Shown: positions 20,871-33,900 of the stretch, one piece after another
Layout: each line of letters opens with the position of its first letter
Numbering within the stretch: the first letter of the stretch is position 1
Program-made: the position numbers and the translations under genes
Source: Mikania micrantha
Lineage: Eukaryota; Streptophyta; Magnoliopsida; Asterales; Asteraceae
Direction of reading: 5' to 3'
Assembly (NCBI GenBank): GCA_009363875.1
Contig: CM018692.1
Span: 756,501 to 820,500 of the forward strand
DNA: 64,000 bases
The notes under the pieces: model-generated
What the model was told of the DNA's origin: nothing
The model's input: the letters and a program-made list of their open reading frames with translations, nothing else
The model's database searches: none

Positions 20871-21465
20871 TGTCACACCCCAACCGACGGTGAAATAACG
20901 TCGGGGCGCGACGCGACTGTTCATAACATGTGACGCTAATTAAGTTTCATAATTTAATCATACTAAATTCAATACATGTTCAAATCAAGTAGTTTTCAAC
21001 ATAACAAAAGATAAATTAAACATTTTTTTTATTTACTAAACTAGGTCTATAGCATCCTACGTGTAGCATCAACTTGACAATACTCAAACGGCATTTCCTG
21101 CAAGATGTATAAAAATTGAGTCAACTAAAAAGTTGGTGAGTAGACATAGGTTTAGACTATATGTAGTAAAATGAGACTATTGAGATTCATATGTCGAGGT
21201 AGATTCCAAGCATGTATGTATAAATTATGCATGTCAGATAGTTTACCGAAAAATAAAATTATCAAATAAGACAACGAGTTGCCAGATAGTTTACCGAAAA
21301 ATAAAATTATCAAATGCAAAAAATTATGCATGTTAAAAGAGATATAGTTTGCTAGACTTCAAATAAAATTTCATTTATTAGGTTTTATAACTGAACCAAC
21401 ATCTTCAACTTCAAATATATTAACGGTGTTAAATAAGTCAAACGTGAAAATTGACGGATGTCACA
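20871..21465 (-). mobile_element. 3' LTR of a Ty3/gypsy element
   Basis: 595 bp bounded by TGTCACACCCC and GGATGTCACA (TG…CA on either strand). On the minus strand it directly follows a purine tract (GGGGGAGAC) and the polymerase end at 21466-21915, so it is the 3' LTR of a minus-oriented element whose 5' part is lost. Confidence 0.75.
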
Positions 21466-21915
21466 GTCTCCCCCAGTTAGAAGAATTTCGTCCCAAAATT
21501 CAACTAGCGTTGTGGTTAACATGTGTATCCACAAAGATTTGTGGATATTTTTGTTTCATTTGATCATCTCGTTTCCATGTGAATTCAGGTCCACATTTAG
21601 ATTCCCAACGAACTTTGTCTATTGGTATTCGACTTCTCTTGAGTGTTTTACTCCACGATCCATAATCTCTACTGGTTTCTCAACAAAGTGCATCGACTCA
21701 TCAATGTGCATGTCGTCGAGAGGTATATGGAGATTCTCATCAGCTAAACATTTCTTGAGCTTGGACACGTGAAATGTAGGATGAATGTTGCTAAGCTCTT
21801 CTGGTAGCTCAAGCTTGTAAGCTACTTTCCCAATCCTTTCGAGAATTTTGAATGGTCCTACATAGCGAGGTGCTAGTTTCCCTTTCTTCCCAAATCGGAC
21901 TACTCCTTTCCAATA
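21466..21915 (-). pseudogene. Ty3/gypsy polymerase C-terminal remnant (chromovirus type)
   Basis: Minus-strand frame reads GKKGKLAPRYVGPFKI, then LPEELSNIHPTFHVSKLKKC, then KVRWESKCGPEFTWKREDQM: the integrase C-terminal and chromodomain-like end of plant chromoviruses. At least one frame disturbance and one stop occur near the end. Homology ceases abruptly above about 21915, so only the last ~150 codons remain. Confidence 0.75.
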
Positions 21916-22394
21916 GTCAAATTTTCATTTAAACACATACAACTGTTATTTGTTTTTTTAGTCCAGTTGTCACACAACTGTTTACGCATCGTATTTACAC
22001 ATAGTAAATAGTGAAAGTACACGTACCGTACGGACTTGCCGGACGATCTGGTACTGGTTGTCACAAGTATGAACATGCATAAATGGTGAAAAATCATTAT
22101 GGGGAGAATATAATGAAATATGATTATGAATAATGTACAATGTTTCAATATGTTGTAAATTTTTAAAATTTAATTAGAAAGGTTTTGGGGTAGATATATT
22201 ATGAACAATCAATTATCAATAATCAATAAAGTAGGATAAAAATGTTACATTTTATTAACATTTTTTTTAATTAATAAATATTTTATTAGGTTGACTATAT
22301 TATAATATATTTTTATATTAGAAAATAAACATAGAGTATGAAAGTAACGGATAATTTGTTTTTGGTTATGATTGCAATTTAAAAAGTAAATAAA
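21916..22394. other. Intergenic AT-rich sequence
   Basis: No gene or element recognised between the gypsy remnant and the SINE. Confidence 0.5.
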
Positions 22395-22409
22395 GTTGCA
22401 CTTAATGTA

Positions 22410-22679
22410 CAAAAACCTTACCCAGTATATTCCTACTTTCAGTAGGGTCTGGGAGGGAAGGATAGATACAAACCTTACCCCTATCCCAATTGGGATAGAG
22501 AGGCTGCTCCGAAAGAGTCCCCGGCTCAAAGTTATCGTTTGAAGTTGATCATCCCAATGATTTTAACGTTATTTTCACAAAATAATTGAAATAACGTTAA
22601 AATTAGTGCACTTTTACTTTTGCCCCTTAAGGGCCCACACATATATACATGATATGCATGCACCACAAATGGGGCGTAA
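22410..22679 (-). mobile_element. Full-length SINE, copy 1
   Basis: 270 bp flanked by a perfect 15 bp target duplication GTTGCACTTAATGTA (22395-22409, 22680-22694). The same element recurs at 36850 (271 bp, plus strand) and as a split copy at 31262/33491. Shared blocks include GGGATAGGGGTAAGGTTTGT, CCCAATTGGGATAG and the palindrome-forming AACGTTATTTT…AAAATAACGTT. The 3' region of the plus copy, GGGTAAGGTTGTTGTT, resembles known plant SINE tails. Non-coding. Confidence 0.85.
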
Positions 22680-22699
22680 GTTGCACTTAATGTATATAA

Positions 22700-24200
22700 T
22701 TCAAAAAAATTATGTAACGGATAATTTGTTTAGGAAAGTTTTAAATTGTTATATGATAAGTCAATTATGTGGATGTGTGTGATGTTGACATGTGTAAAAT
22801 GGCATTACATGGCATAATTGATATAGTGATATGTGTCCTCTTAGTGAGGTGAACATCCTAGTTAAGTGTCATGTAGCATTAGAGTTACTCTTTTATTAGG
22901 AGTATAAGATAATAGATATCTAAAGCAGAGATTCATTTATTTTCCGGTAAAAGATACAATAACGTATGCAAACAAGGAACATGTGTATAGATCAGACGAT
23001 GATTTTGAATAAGAATAAGTTGTTGGGACGTAGCGAATCGTTTTGCTTCGTAAAAGGTTATGATATTTCCTGATTCCAACTCCCCAATAAACAAGGATGA
23101 CCTCTTCGAAAAATAACAAAAATTAAAAAAGAAAAATAGATTATGAGGTAATTGCTCACGTCATTATAAACTCCCTCTTGCTAATTAAAGCATATCACTA
23201 AAATATCTTAATCTTATATTATAAATTAGCCTGTTAACATGTGTGTTAAACAAAATTAACACACTAAGTTGTAAAAGAATAAATATTACAGAGCAATCAC
23301 TGATAGAAAACATATATATACATTTAGGAAATATATTTTAGCATTTAGAAAAAAGAAAATAAAAATACATATTATAAATATCTAAAACTTCTTTAAAAAA
23401 TACAAATGAGGATAAAATTTTGAATTTTAGAAATTATTAATTGAAAACGGAAAGTTTTAAATTATTGGTTCGTCATTAATATTTTTTAAAAAATGAATAT
23501 TATTTATTTTTTAAATTTGAAAATCTGACTTGATTTTATTAAATTAAATTAATTTTTAAATTTATCAAAACTGCCATATAGATAGCTTAATAAGTTGTCA
23601 CATTACGAATGCGATGTAGATAGGCTAGAATTACGTCAATTGACATATTGTTATTCTTTTATTATATAATAATATAAATATAGATATACATACATAACAA
23701 GTCAATAAACATAACCTCTCTTTATAATTTCAGTAAATTTATTAGTTTGGTAAAAATAAAAATGTAGGCAGGTATGTTATGAATACATTTTTTTCTCAAA
23801 TTAAACCTTATTAATTAACTAACAAAAAAGTGCTAAAATGAGAGTAGCCAATTGGCAAAGGCTTTTTCTTTTAGAGACGATGTCATGAGTTTAAATTCAG
23901 ACAATAAATATATTAATTTAAAGGTATGATAGCTTTGTAGTTTTAAAAAAAACTAACTTTAAAAGTAGCTGGTCAAGAATCTAAGCACGTGTCATTCAAC
24001 ATTTGTGTTCTGTAATTTTCGTTTAGCTCCTTATATCAGTATCACTCTCTTTTAAGTTTTTTTCAGATTTAATAACAAAAGATAATTGATTTCTTAAATA
24101 GAACACCAAAGTGAAGGTGACAAACCTCTTTTATTCTTACGTAACTAATGTTTTTAAAACAGTACGACTGTACGAGACATTGAATCGTACGTCTCACTGG
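22700..24200. other. Intergenic AT-rich sequence
   Basis: Long stretch with no recognisable gene, RNA or element; only low-complexity A/T runs. Confidence 0.5.
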
Positions 24201-24204
24201 TTTA

Positions 24205-25960
24205 CTAGTAGGGCCGGCTCAATCATTTTGGGGACCCTAAGCGGAGTAAAAAGTTGGGTCCCTTCGTTAAGGTTTAAGTTATAAACATAGAGTATTTTTG
24301 TCATTATAAAGTTATATATCAATGCTTTCTTCCCTTCACTATTAAGTTTTTTCCCTTTTTTAAGAACTTAAAAATACAGCATTTACTATGTTTATCTCCT
24401 AACATTCTCTCCAAATACAATAAAGTGCTATTATCCATTTATTTATATATCTAAAATAATTCAACATTCAATAAGCAGATACAAACTCAAGATATTTTGT
24501 TTTATCATAGAAAGTCTAACCAACTAAATTCACCAACTAGGTTAGGCTAAACAACAAAAAATAGTATTAGCAAAGCGCGTAGATTGTTGCGATTTGGAAC
24601 CCAAATACAATTCAAGAAATAGAGTAATCCATTTGATTTAGTTTCCAAAAGACGTTCAATACCACATGACATTTCTTCATACATGTTACCCTCAGTGACT
24701 GAAATGTGTTGTGCTTCAGAGATACGTGACTGGATATCGGTTTGAGTTTGGATACTTTGAAGTTAAATAAACTTAGAGTGTTCCTTATGACTAAGAGCAT
24801 CGGCTGTGACATTCGTCTTACCAGTTTCAATTTTTGAAGCCCACCACAACTCCCCAAATTGCAGCCCCATTAATTCAATCTCAAAATCCCTCTCAAATTA
24901 GGGCCCTCCACCCAAGACCACCGGCACCGGCAAGTCAGCGACCGCCCCCTACGGCCCTACCGCGAGCGGCGAGTGCTCGACCCCACGGGCTACTGCTCCA
25001 GTTTGCGCACGAGTTGTGGCGGTGTAACCATTCACCAAGTAAGAATGAACCCTCAAATTTTCCTATTAGTGTTATTGTGTTAGTTGATTATACATTCTTA
25101 TGCGTTGTTACTTGTTAAATTAGGATTTAGAGCCAAAATGCCAAATGTTGTCATGTTGAATTAGGATTTAGGGCCAAATTTTGTGTTTTTTTTAAATTAG
25201 GATTTAAGTTACTATGTTGAATTAGGATTTATTGATTTAGGGTCAAATTTTGTGATTTTTTGATTTTTTGTGTTTCTTTTTTTTGAATTAGGAATTTAGG
25301 GCATAAGTTGTTAAATTAGGGTCATATGTGTTTAATTTAGTTAATTTGCATCCCTAATTTTTAAATTAAGGAATTATGCCTCCTAAACAACTATCGAGAG
25401 CGATGTATTAAAAGTATAGACTGCGAAGAGATAATCAACCAATTTGCTATGAAGAATGGTAGACGAGCTTCACGAATCATCGGTTAATTATTGTTATATG
25501 TATTTCACTAAACTTGACACTATGATTTAGGTTTATAATTTATTTGTATAATTAGTCGTCTCTTACGAAAAATTGTTATATAGTTGAATGCGTTAGGGAC
25601 ATTTACATATTTCTTTTTCGTAACTTGTAAAATTACATATTTATTCAAATTTTGCTTTAAAAGCATTGTATATTATGCATTGAAAATTTGTACCTTAGAG
25701 AAATATATAGTTTTTCAATTTAGGAAGAGAAAATATGCAATTCTCCCTTTATTATTAAAACATACTTTAAAAAAAGTGTAAGCTAATGTGTGTTAGAATA
25801 TTGCTTTGGAAATAATGTAGTGTGCAAATAATGAAGACGATGTATGAATATTAATACCGTTGTCATCTATTTATCAGGGTCGACCCAAGCATTTTGGTGC
25901 CCAAAGCGAATAAATAAATTAGGTCATTTGAGTAATTGAGTTTAAATTAGTATAATTTTA
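24205..25960. mobile_element. Degraded hAT-like remnants
   Basis: Two direct-oriented copies of the same type of end occur at about 24210 (GTAGGGCCGGCTCAATCATT) and 25877 (CAGGGTCGACCCAAGCATTT), both followed by a …GG(G)CC…AAGCG block. Between them is a broken coding-like patch near 25380-25480 (CCTCCTAAACAACTATCGAG) and repeated AATTAGGATTTAG(G/A)G words at 25120-25330. Probably fragments of old hAT-type elements; no full element could be delimited. Confidence 0.35.
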
Positions 25961-26322
25961 CCAGGTTATAGACCCGTGTGCTATACAAATTTACGAATAA
26001 AAACTAAGTAGGTTGTTACCAATTGATAAATATGATAATCAATTGTTAATAGAGTTAATATTTTATAAATAACAAACTTTGTTATTGATATAAAACATAA
26101 TAGATGATTGTATTTTTTATAAAATAAAGCTATATTAATATGATTTAATAGTATACTATAAATAAAGGTATGTTAAAGTTTAATTTTTATTCAAATAAAG
26201 AAGGTTAATATAAAAATGGAAAGAATAATTAAAAAAACGACATGTGTCATTTTTTGTAATCAATTATTAATATATGATATAATCTCATATAAATAATAAT
26301 AATTTGTAATAATTCATATAGG

Positions 26323-27144
26323 TGGTGTTTGTTTTTTCAGAGGTTTAACCTCTTCAGTCTGTGGACCACGTCTGCACACCTCTTTTGCAGAAGAGGTGGA
26401 CCAAACATCTGCAAGAAGAGGGAAAAAGAGGGTTTGTTTTTAACCTCTTCAAAACTCTTTTCCAATCACTACTCCTATCCCAAGCAAACCAAAAAAAAAA
26501 CCCTAATCTTCAAATCCAACCCAATGATCACCACTGATCGATGGGAGGTGGGACGGCGGAGGTGGAGCGTAGGTGGTGGAGCGCGGTGGTGGAGACGGGA
26601 GGAGATGATGGCCGATCGATGGTGAGCGGTGGTCTGCGGGCGGAGGGCTGAGCAAGCCGCCGGTGATGAGGGCCGATCGAAGCAGGCAGCTGGTGGTGGG
26701 CCGATCGAGGGTGATGCGGCTGGTGGTGGGCCGCCGGTGGTTGTGAAGCGCGGTGGTGGAGACGGGAGGAGATGAGGGGCGATCGTGAGCAGGAGATGAG
26801 GGGCGATCGAAGCAGGAGATGGTGGGCCGATCGAGGGTGATGCGGCTGGTGGTGGGCCGCCGGTGGTGGTGAAGCGCGGTGGTGGGCCGATCGAAGCAGG
26901 AGATGAGGGGTGATCGTGAGCAGGAGATGGGGGGTGAGAACTGAGATCGTGAGTAGGAGATGGGGTGAGAAGAGGTTTGAAGATGATGGTCCACCTCTTT
27001 TCCAAGAAGAGGTCTCACAGACATTTTTTAATGAAATGTCTGCGAGAAAACAAACACCCTACATCTTTCCTTGGTCTGCAGGGTGCAGACAAAAGAGGTC
27101 TCACAGACCTTCGCAGACGTTTTTCTAAAAAACAAACAGCCCCA
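26323..27144. mobile_element. TIR insertion with GC-rich internal repeats
   Basis: Left end GGTGGTGTTTGTTTTTTCAG and right end AAAACAAACAGCCCCA are inverted repeats, followed inward by matching AGAGGT…GTCTG(C/T)…CAGACC… segments. The interior (26530-26960) is built from GC-rich repeats such as GCGATCGAAGCAGGAGATG and GGTGGTGGGCCG, far above local GC content. Long open frames here on both strands are repeat artefacts. Superfamily not settled (short unclear duplication, TAG). Confidence 0.5.
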
Positions 27145-28180
27145 TAGAGAAGATAACAATTATTTGTAGTTAAATTTATTTAATATGAGAAATATACGGG
27201 AAAATAAAGACGAATAGACCACAAGTGACGTGTATTCTCAACTATTTTTGTATTATGATAGATTTTTGTACCATCATCTTCCTGCCACAACAATGTAAAT
27301 CATACAATCATATTCATATCTTATGACGAATCTTTTTTGGTCTGGTGTTTACTGCTATCAATATAGATCGATGTACTCAAGTTTTTCGGAATTTCAAGGC
27401 AAATAAAAAATTGTGGCCTTTTTAGTAAATATTTTTTTGCTTACGAATAAGAACTTGTAGTCCATGAATTCTAAAAAATGAAGGAAAAGGTAATTTGCTT
27501 CTATCTATATATGTTTAGGGGGAGGTTCCCCAAAAAACCATGAATTTTAAGAAAACTTAAAAAACCTACAAAGAACCATTGATTTATTTGATCAATGGTC
27601 GAGATTGAGTAATGGCATTTAGGTAAATAGGTAACAAAAAAAACTGAAAATCTGGGTAAAGGGGATATTAGACATTCAATGTTAATGTAAATATGGAAAT
27701 TATTTGAAAAATTGATGATATATCGCTTGTTTATAGGGGAAAAAACAATTTTTTATTCTTAAAAACTTCAAAATTGGGGGGTTTTTTTTCTTGTTCGAAG
27801 GTTTTACCGGAGCATTCAAAGATAGCTTCTTTCAACCACGGTGGTTATCGACGGTGATTTTCTCGAAGGTGTGCTGTCGACGGAGGTTAATCAACAGTGG
27901 GTTATCAACGGTGGTTTGTCTACTTTATCATCACGAAGGTTTGTCGACTGTATATTCACGAAGGTTTGTCAACATATGTTTAATTATAGATTACATCTTG
28001 ATTTGATACCCTAGATTAATAATAATTGATGGTTTTTTATGAAATCGCAACTTCAACATTTCGTTAATTTCATGTTTATGTTTTATAATATTTACATTTG
28101 TTTTGATTACGCATATGTAATCATTTTGATTCTAACAAAAATTGTTAATAATCGATGGTATGCCAACTGTAGACTCACGC
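27145..28180. other. Intergenic sequence
   Basis: AT-rich, with a possible foldback-type end at about 27513-27580 and some GTCGAC-containing repeats at 27835-27970. No gene supported. Confidence 0.4.
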
Positions 28181-28183
28181 AAA

Positions 28184-28312
28184 AACGGGAACCTGTGTAT
28201 TAACTTGAGGATCCCCGTTAGGTCTTCATAGAAGAACCAAAAGCGGGAACCTGTGTATTAACTTGAGGATCCCCGTTAAGTCTTCAAAAAAGAACCAAAA
28301 GTGGGAACCTGT
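28184..28312. repeat. 58 bp tandem repeat, 2.2 copies
   Basis: Units begin at 28185, 28243 and 28301 with (A/G)CGGGAACCTGTGTATTAA (GTGGGAACCTG in the last), followed by CTTGAGGATCCCCGTTA and GTCTTCA. The third unit is partial. Confidence 0.85.
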
Positions 28313-29178
28313 CTTCTTTTTGGAATCTATCTTGTTCAAACACGTTTTCGATTTTTTTTAGGATTTCTGACTATCCAAGTTAGTTCAAGGTAATACTAAG
28401 AATGATGGAGGCTTGATATGTTCGATTAAGCAAAACCGGTTGTCCAACACCAACCCCATCGACCGATTCTGCACAAGCAGCCCCAACTCCTTCAGTATTA
28501 ACTGCTGTGATCAAACCAGCCCCTCCTTGTCCAAAGGGTTTCCAAGTGCCCTTAAGTCGATTTCAGGTCTGGTTCTTAAGTATTGAAAACTAAAAACCGA
28601 TTTTAAAAGGAAGAAGATGATAAATAGTAGCATACCTTCAGCGCAGTAACTTCTCCCTAGGATTCCGGCCAGAATACTTCGAACCAGCTCCGATCCGTTG
28701 TACTTTCAGCTTCCTCTCGTTGAGATGGTCGTTTTGATATATAATATGCGCTATTTGGTTAAGGAACGAAGAAGATATGAACGTTTTAATGGAGGTTTTT
28801 CTTGAGAGAGATGGCTACGGGTTTGAAGAGAGGGAGATCAGAGCTTCATTTTTGAGGGAAAATGGGGAAGAAATAAGGCTTTTATGCCAATAATTGAGCA
28901 AAAAAAAAAAATCATCCACTGCTTCTTCTAAAGGCATTGTAGCAAGGTCAACACTTAATAGCCTCCATTAGTAAGCTATGCTTGTATACAAAAAAGAAAT
29001 CAACCATTGGTTTTCTATTTCATTGCTAGCCACTTTATCATAAAAAATTGATCAATGAACTTCAAAACGCCCATTACAATAATAATACACATGGCTGCAA
29101 TTATGATGAAATTACATATAAACAAGGAACATAGAATGTAGATGTAGCAGGTGATGCATAGTTAATTAACAAATAATA
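28313..29178. other. 3' flank of ATG6; exon-like patch of unknown origin
   Basis: Includes a Pro/Thr-rich plus-strand patch near 28450-28580 and a GA-rich stretch near 28770-28870 that look like decayed exonic sequence, without a recognisable domain. The ATG6 3' UTR should begin at 29178 and run to lower coordinates. Confidence 0.35.
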
Positions 29179-30986
29179 TCAGCTTGCTTTGGAGCCCTGC
29201 TGCTGCTTTCTGTACAAAGAGGTTGAAGTAGAAGAGGAGGAGGATGGGCCCTGTGAGAGAGGCTGAAAATTGGTATTCCCAACAAACCAGTAGAGTGCCC
29301 ACTTCAAATTGCAGAGTGTGTACTTGAGAGCTTTTGTCCAGTTCTCCTGTTTATTGAAACTCTGTGTGATGGAATAGCTTTCCACTTTGTCATTCTCTAT
29401 CCTGTTATAACACACACACATATTACCATTATTATTATTATTATTATTATAATTTCTTAATGCAAACAATCACTACAACTCTTAACTTACTTGTAAGGAA
29501 GCTTGAAACATTTATCAGGTGGTATGTTGTTTTCTTTATCCTTAGAGTTTGCAAATTCTGCAAACTCCTTGAGACATGTCAAGAACAATGTCATCGCCTT
29601 GTCATATCGAGTGCTCCAAAACAGATTCACTGGACCAAACCTATTGTGGTTAACAAATACATGCAGTTAGCACCAACCAATCTCACATATGCTCACTGAC
29701 TTTATAAAATAAAACAGATGATAGCCCTCCATGATAGTTGATTATCACTCAAAAGAAAACCAAACTAGATGTAGCAATTTTAACACATTTACCAAAAAAT
29801 GAAACAGGTCAAAAGTGTGTAGTTAAATTGTTAAATCTCCATCCCTCTATACAAAATCTTCAGTCATTTAATAAACTAGTCATTTATTTAAGAGATAACT
29901 TCACACAAATATAACCAACTTTCATAACTGTCCCAATTAAGTCACTGTAACTTCTTTGTCTCGATTAGATCACTGAACTTATTAATAGTGTTCTAATCCT
30001 ATGTAAATAACCTGAATAGCAGGTTAATATAATATTTCTATATATTTAACTTATTTAATATGTTAAGTGATGATTTTATCATTTTTAAAAAATAATATAA
30101 ATAAATATTGAATCTAGAAAGCAAATATTAAAATAATAATTATTTAAAGTTAATAATTTTAAATGATATTTGAAAATTTAATTTTTTAAAAGCATGCGTA
30201 AATGTTGATGATTTTGAATAATTTTTAATTTAATATTTTCTTTTAGTTTAATATTTTTAAATAGCATTTATAGATAATTTTTATTTACATAGGATTAGAA
30301 CATCACTAATAAGCACAATGACCTAATTGAGACAAAAAAATGTTCCAATAACTTAATTGGAACAGTTATGAAAGTTGGTTATATTTCGTAAAACATTAAC
30401 CTGCTATTCAGGTTATTTAAGTATGATTAGAGCATCATTAACAAGTTCATTGACTAAATCGGGACAGAAAAAAAGTTACAATGACTTAATTGGGACAGTT
30501 ATGAAAATTGGTTATATTTGTGTAAAGTTATCCCTTTATTTAACCCAAAACCTTGGATATAGATGTATTGGCTGGCTGATATATTATGTACCCCAACGGC
30601 CCAACCTGACCAGGGTTGACACAATTTAAAATTGTTCATTATGAATCGTTACCCAACTCAATTCTGCCACCTTGACACTAGAGCATTTGAATTTTGATTT
30701 AACATGGAATCAGATTAAGGAATAGACCCCCAAGAAAGGATAAGCATGTGATAAGATAATCTCCACAGATCTCTCAAAGATTATATAAATGCAATGCCAA
30801 AAAAACTATTAATAATCAGCTAAGGTCACAAGTGATCCCAGAATTGAAAATAAGAAAGTGAAGTAAGGAATTCATTGAACAATCAAGATATAACAAGGTA
30901 GGAGATAAACTTACAACTCATAGGTATTGTTGCTGCTATCCATTATTCGAGGATAACTTCCCATAGGAAGAACTTTTATTCGGTAT
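29179..30986 (-). CDS. ATG6: ATG6 exons 8-10 (C-terminal conserved domain)
   Basis: Exon 8 (30915-30986) YRIKVLPMGSYPRIMDS; exon 9 (29491-29640) FGPVNLFWSTRYDKAMTLF to NIPPDKCFKLPY; exon 10 (29179-29401) ITQSFNKQENWTKALKY to a Ser/Gln-rich end and TGA. These residues form the membrane-associating conserved domain of Beclin proteins. Intron 9 contains a CA-rich acceptor and an (ATT)n microsatellite at 29421-29450. Confidence 0.9.
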
Positions 30987-33900
30987 CTGCTCACCGGTAG
31001 GTCAAGGATATACCATATCAACATGGAACGTATACTGGAATCAAACATTTTTTTCCCTTTACAACTAGTATCATAAGAGACTGATCTTGCTAGCCCCCAA
31101 GAACAAGTCATTTATCTGTCTCCAAGGCACATCAAAAACTTCTATGCATCTAACATGCTTCATGGGTGAATATCATGCCAAAAAACTAAAAACGTACCGG
31201 AAAAGAAGAAAGAATTTCAAGACAACTCGCCAGAGAAACAAACAAACTAACTAACTAACAAACCTAGCATATTCCCACTCTTTAGTAGGGTCTGGGGGGA
31301 AGAATAGAGACAAACCTTACCCATATCCCAGTTGGGATACAGAGGTGCTCCAAAGAAGTCCCCGGCTCAATGTTATCGTTTGAAGTTAATCATATTGGAA
31401 TTAATCGTTGGTGTTAACATTTAAGGTGCAAGATTTGAAGAGTTTAAACAAGAGTATAAGTCTAGGGTTGGTTTTTGAATTATTTAGTTTAAAGTAGAAG
31501 TATTTAATTATTAGTTATCTTTAAGAGTTTGAGTTTGGTTTTTTTAGTAATTATCTTTAAGGGTTAGTAAGAGTCTATTTAAAGGGTTTTTGTTTGCAAG
31601 TTTATTATGACCTAATAAAGTTTAGGTTCACTTTTTTTCTTCAAATTTTTTAGGTTCACAAACAAGGGTTGGGTCTTCAATAGGTATAAGAGCAACAGGG
31701 CTCTTGATATCTCGCATGAAGGCAACACAAGCAAGAAGAGAGACCTGTGATCGGAAATGCTCAGCGATTGTGTGGCTGGTTTTTGGGGCAGCAAACTCGG
31801 AGCAATCATTTGATTGTGTGTATAAAGAGTGGCGTGATCGTGTTTGAGGGTACGTTCTGTTACTGTGATCGTGAACAGCAACGACTTGGGCCTTAATTTA
31901 TTGAGAAAGTTTTTTGTTTTTTCTACACATATTTAAAATTGGGTTTTGAGAAAAAAAGCAGCATTAATTTCGAATGAGTTGCAAGTATTATGTGGTAAGA
32001 TTCGAATGAGTAAGCCATTAATAGCAAGTTTGAGTAAGAACGATCAATTACCTGATCCAAGCAAGAACCCTAATCACTTTTGATTAGTGAAAGAGCATGA
32101 ACCCTAATCAGTTTTGATTAGTGAAAGAGTAAGAACCCTGATCACGTTTGATCAGTGAAAGAACAGGAAAATCAGAAACCTCTCGTTTTTGACTTAAAGG
32201 GGCAAGTACGAGCAAGACAAGGCAAGGTGAGAGCAAGTGAGAAGAAGCAAGAAGAGTAAGATATGACGGATCCAAACAATGCAATGGTTCCAATTCATGA
32301 GCAAGGGAATGTGACACTTCAGTGTCCAAAGTTGACGGAATCGAACTACACCACATGGTCGATTCTTATGGAGCAGATCTTGAAGGCCTATGGCCTTTGG
32401 GATGTGGTGAGTACAACAGGAGGAGTAGAAGTGGGAGAAAAGAAAACAGCTACCACTAAAGCAATGATTTTTCAAACTTTACCTGAGGATATCCTAATGC
32501 AAGTTGCTCAGTATCCAAGTGCAAAAGAAGTATGGGATTCTATCAAGGTTAGGTATCTAGGGGCAGACTTGGTTCAAAAAGCTCGGTTGCATACACTTAG
32601 AAGTGAACTATAAGTCTTAAAGATGAAAGCGAATGAAACAGTGGATGAATTCGCGGGCAAGTTGAGTAGTGTACGAGCAAAGTTTAGGAGCCTAAGAGCC
32701 TTGGTTCACATCTTAAGGATAAGGTACTTGTGAGGAAGTTGTTGAACTCGGTGTCAAAGAAGTTTTTACCTATCATAGCTTCCATTGAGCAATATTCGGA
32801 TGTTTATAAAATGGCATTTGAGGACGATGTGGTAAGGATAAAAGCATTTGAAGCACATCTTAAGAGTTTTGATACACCTGAGGAGAATGATCAAAGCAAG
32901 CTTCGTTTGGCTAGTACAAGTAGTAAAAAGGTTGAAGAATCAGAAAATTGGCACTATGGTAAGCGTCGAGGTGGTGGTAATCAAGGTCGTGGTGGAGGGC
33001 GTAGAGACCGAAGTGAGTTAAGATGCTATGAGTGTGGAGATCTTGGTCACTTTGCATACGAGTGCACCAAGTGGAAAACAAAAGATGAAAAGAAAAAGAA
33101 TGAAGCTTTGTTTGTTGAGCAAGATGATGATAGAGAACCAACATTATTTTGAATGAAGAATGTGAACACAACGATTAGGGGGGTAATTGTTGGAATTAAT
33201 CGTTGGTGTTAACATTTAAGGTGCAAGAGTTGAAGAGTTTAGACAAGAGTATAAGTCTAGGGTTGGTTTTTGAATTATTTAGTTTAAAGTAGAAGTATTT
33301 AATTATTGTTTTTTTTTAGTAGTTGTCTTTAAGAGTTTGAGTTTGGTTTTTTTAGTAATTATCTTTATGGGTTAGTAAGAGTCTATTTAAAGGGTTTTTG
33401 TTTGCAAGTTTATTATGACCTATTAAAGTTTACATTCACTTTTTTTCTTCTTCAAATTTTTTTGGTTCACAAACAAGGGTTGGGTCTTCAAATCATCCCA
33501 ACACTTTTAACGTTATTTTCACAAAATAAGTAAAATAACGTTAAAATTAGTGCAATTTTACTTTTGCAAGATATATGTAGTAATACACTTATACAAGATT
33601 TAAAAAAAGGTTATAGATATCATGCACCTGTGAATGTGGAGACGTACTATAATATATAAGGAGCACTTTTATATATTACTATGAATAAATTAGAAAAGAA
33701 GAACCAACATAAGAAAGATGTTAACCTAGAGAGAAGGATACTGGTACTTTGGTCTGAAATACTGAGCCATTGTATGAAGCAGAAGGCAAGCTTGACCCCA
33801 TGCAGCATTTATCTCATCCCACTCAACCTAGGCGTTTGCCACGATTGCAACCAAAGAATTCAGTTAGCTAAGAAAACAAAGATTTGTGTTTGCAAACAGG

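Noticed and set aside
24612..25118. Gene suggested by a Pro/Ala-rich plus-strand ORF and a minus-strand ORF
   Set aside because: No recognisable domain or splice structure; lies between hAT-type end fragments and has decayed repeated words.
26475..27024. Long Pro/His/Ser-rich open frames on the minus strand and matching plus-strand frames
   Set aside because: They run through GC-rich internal repeats of a TIR element and are open in several frames; no domain and no splice context.
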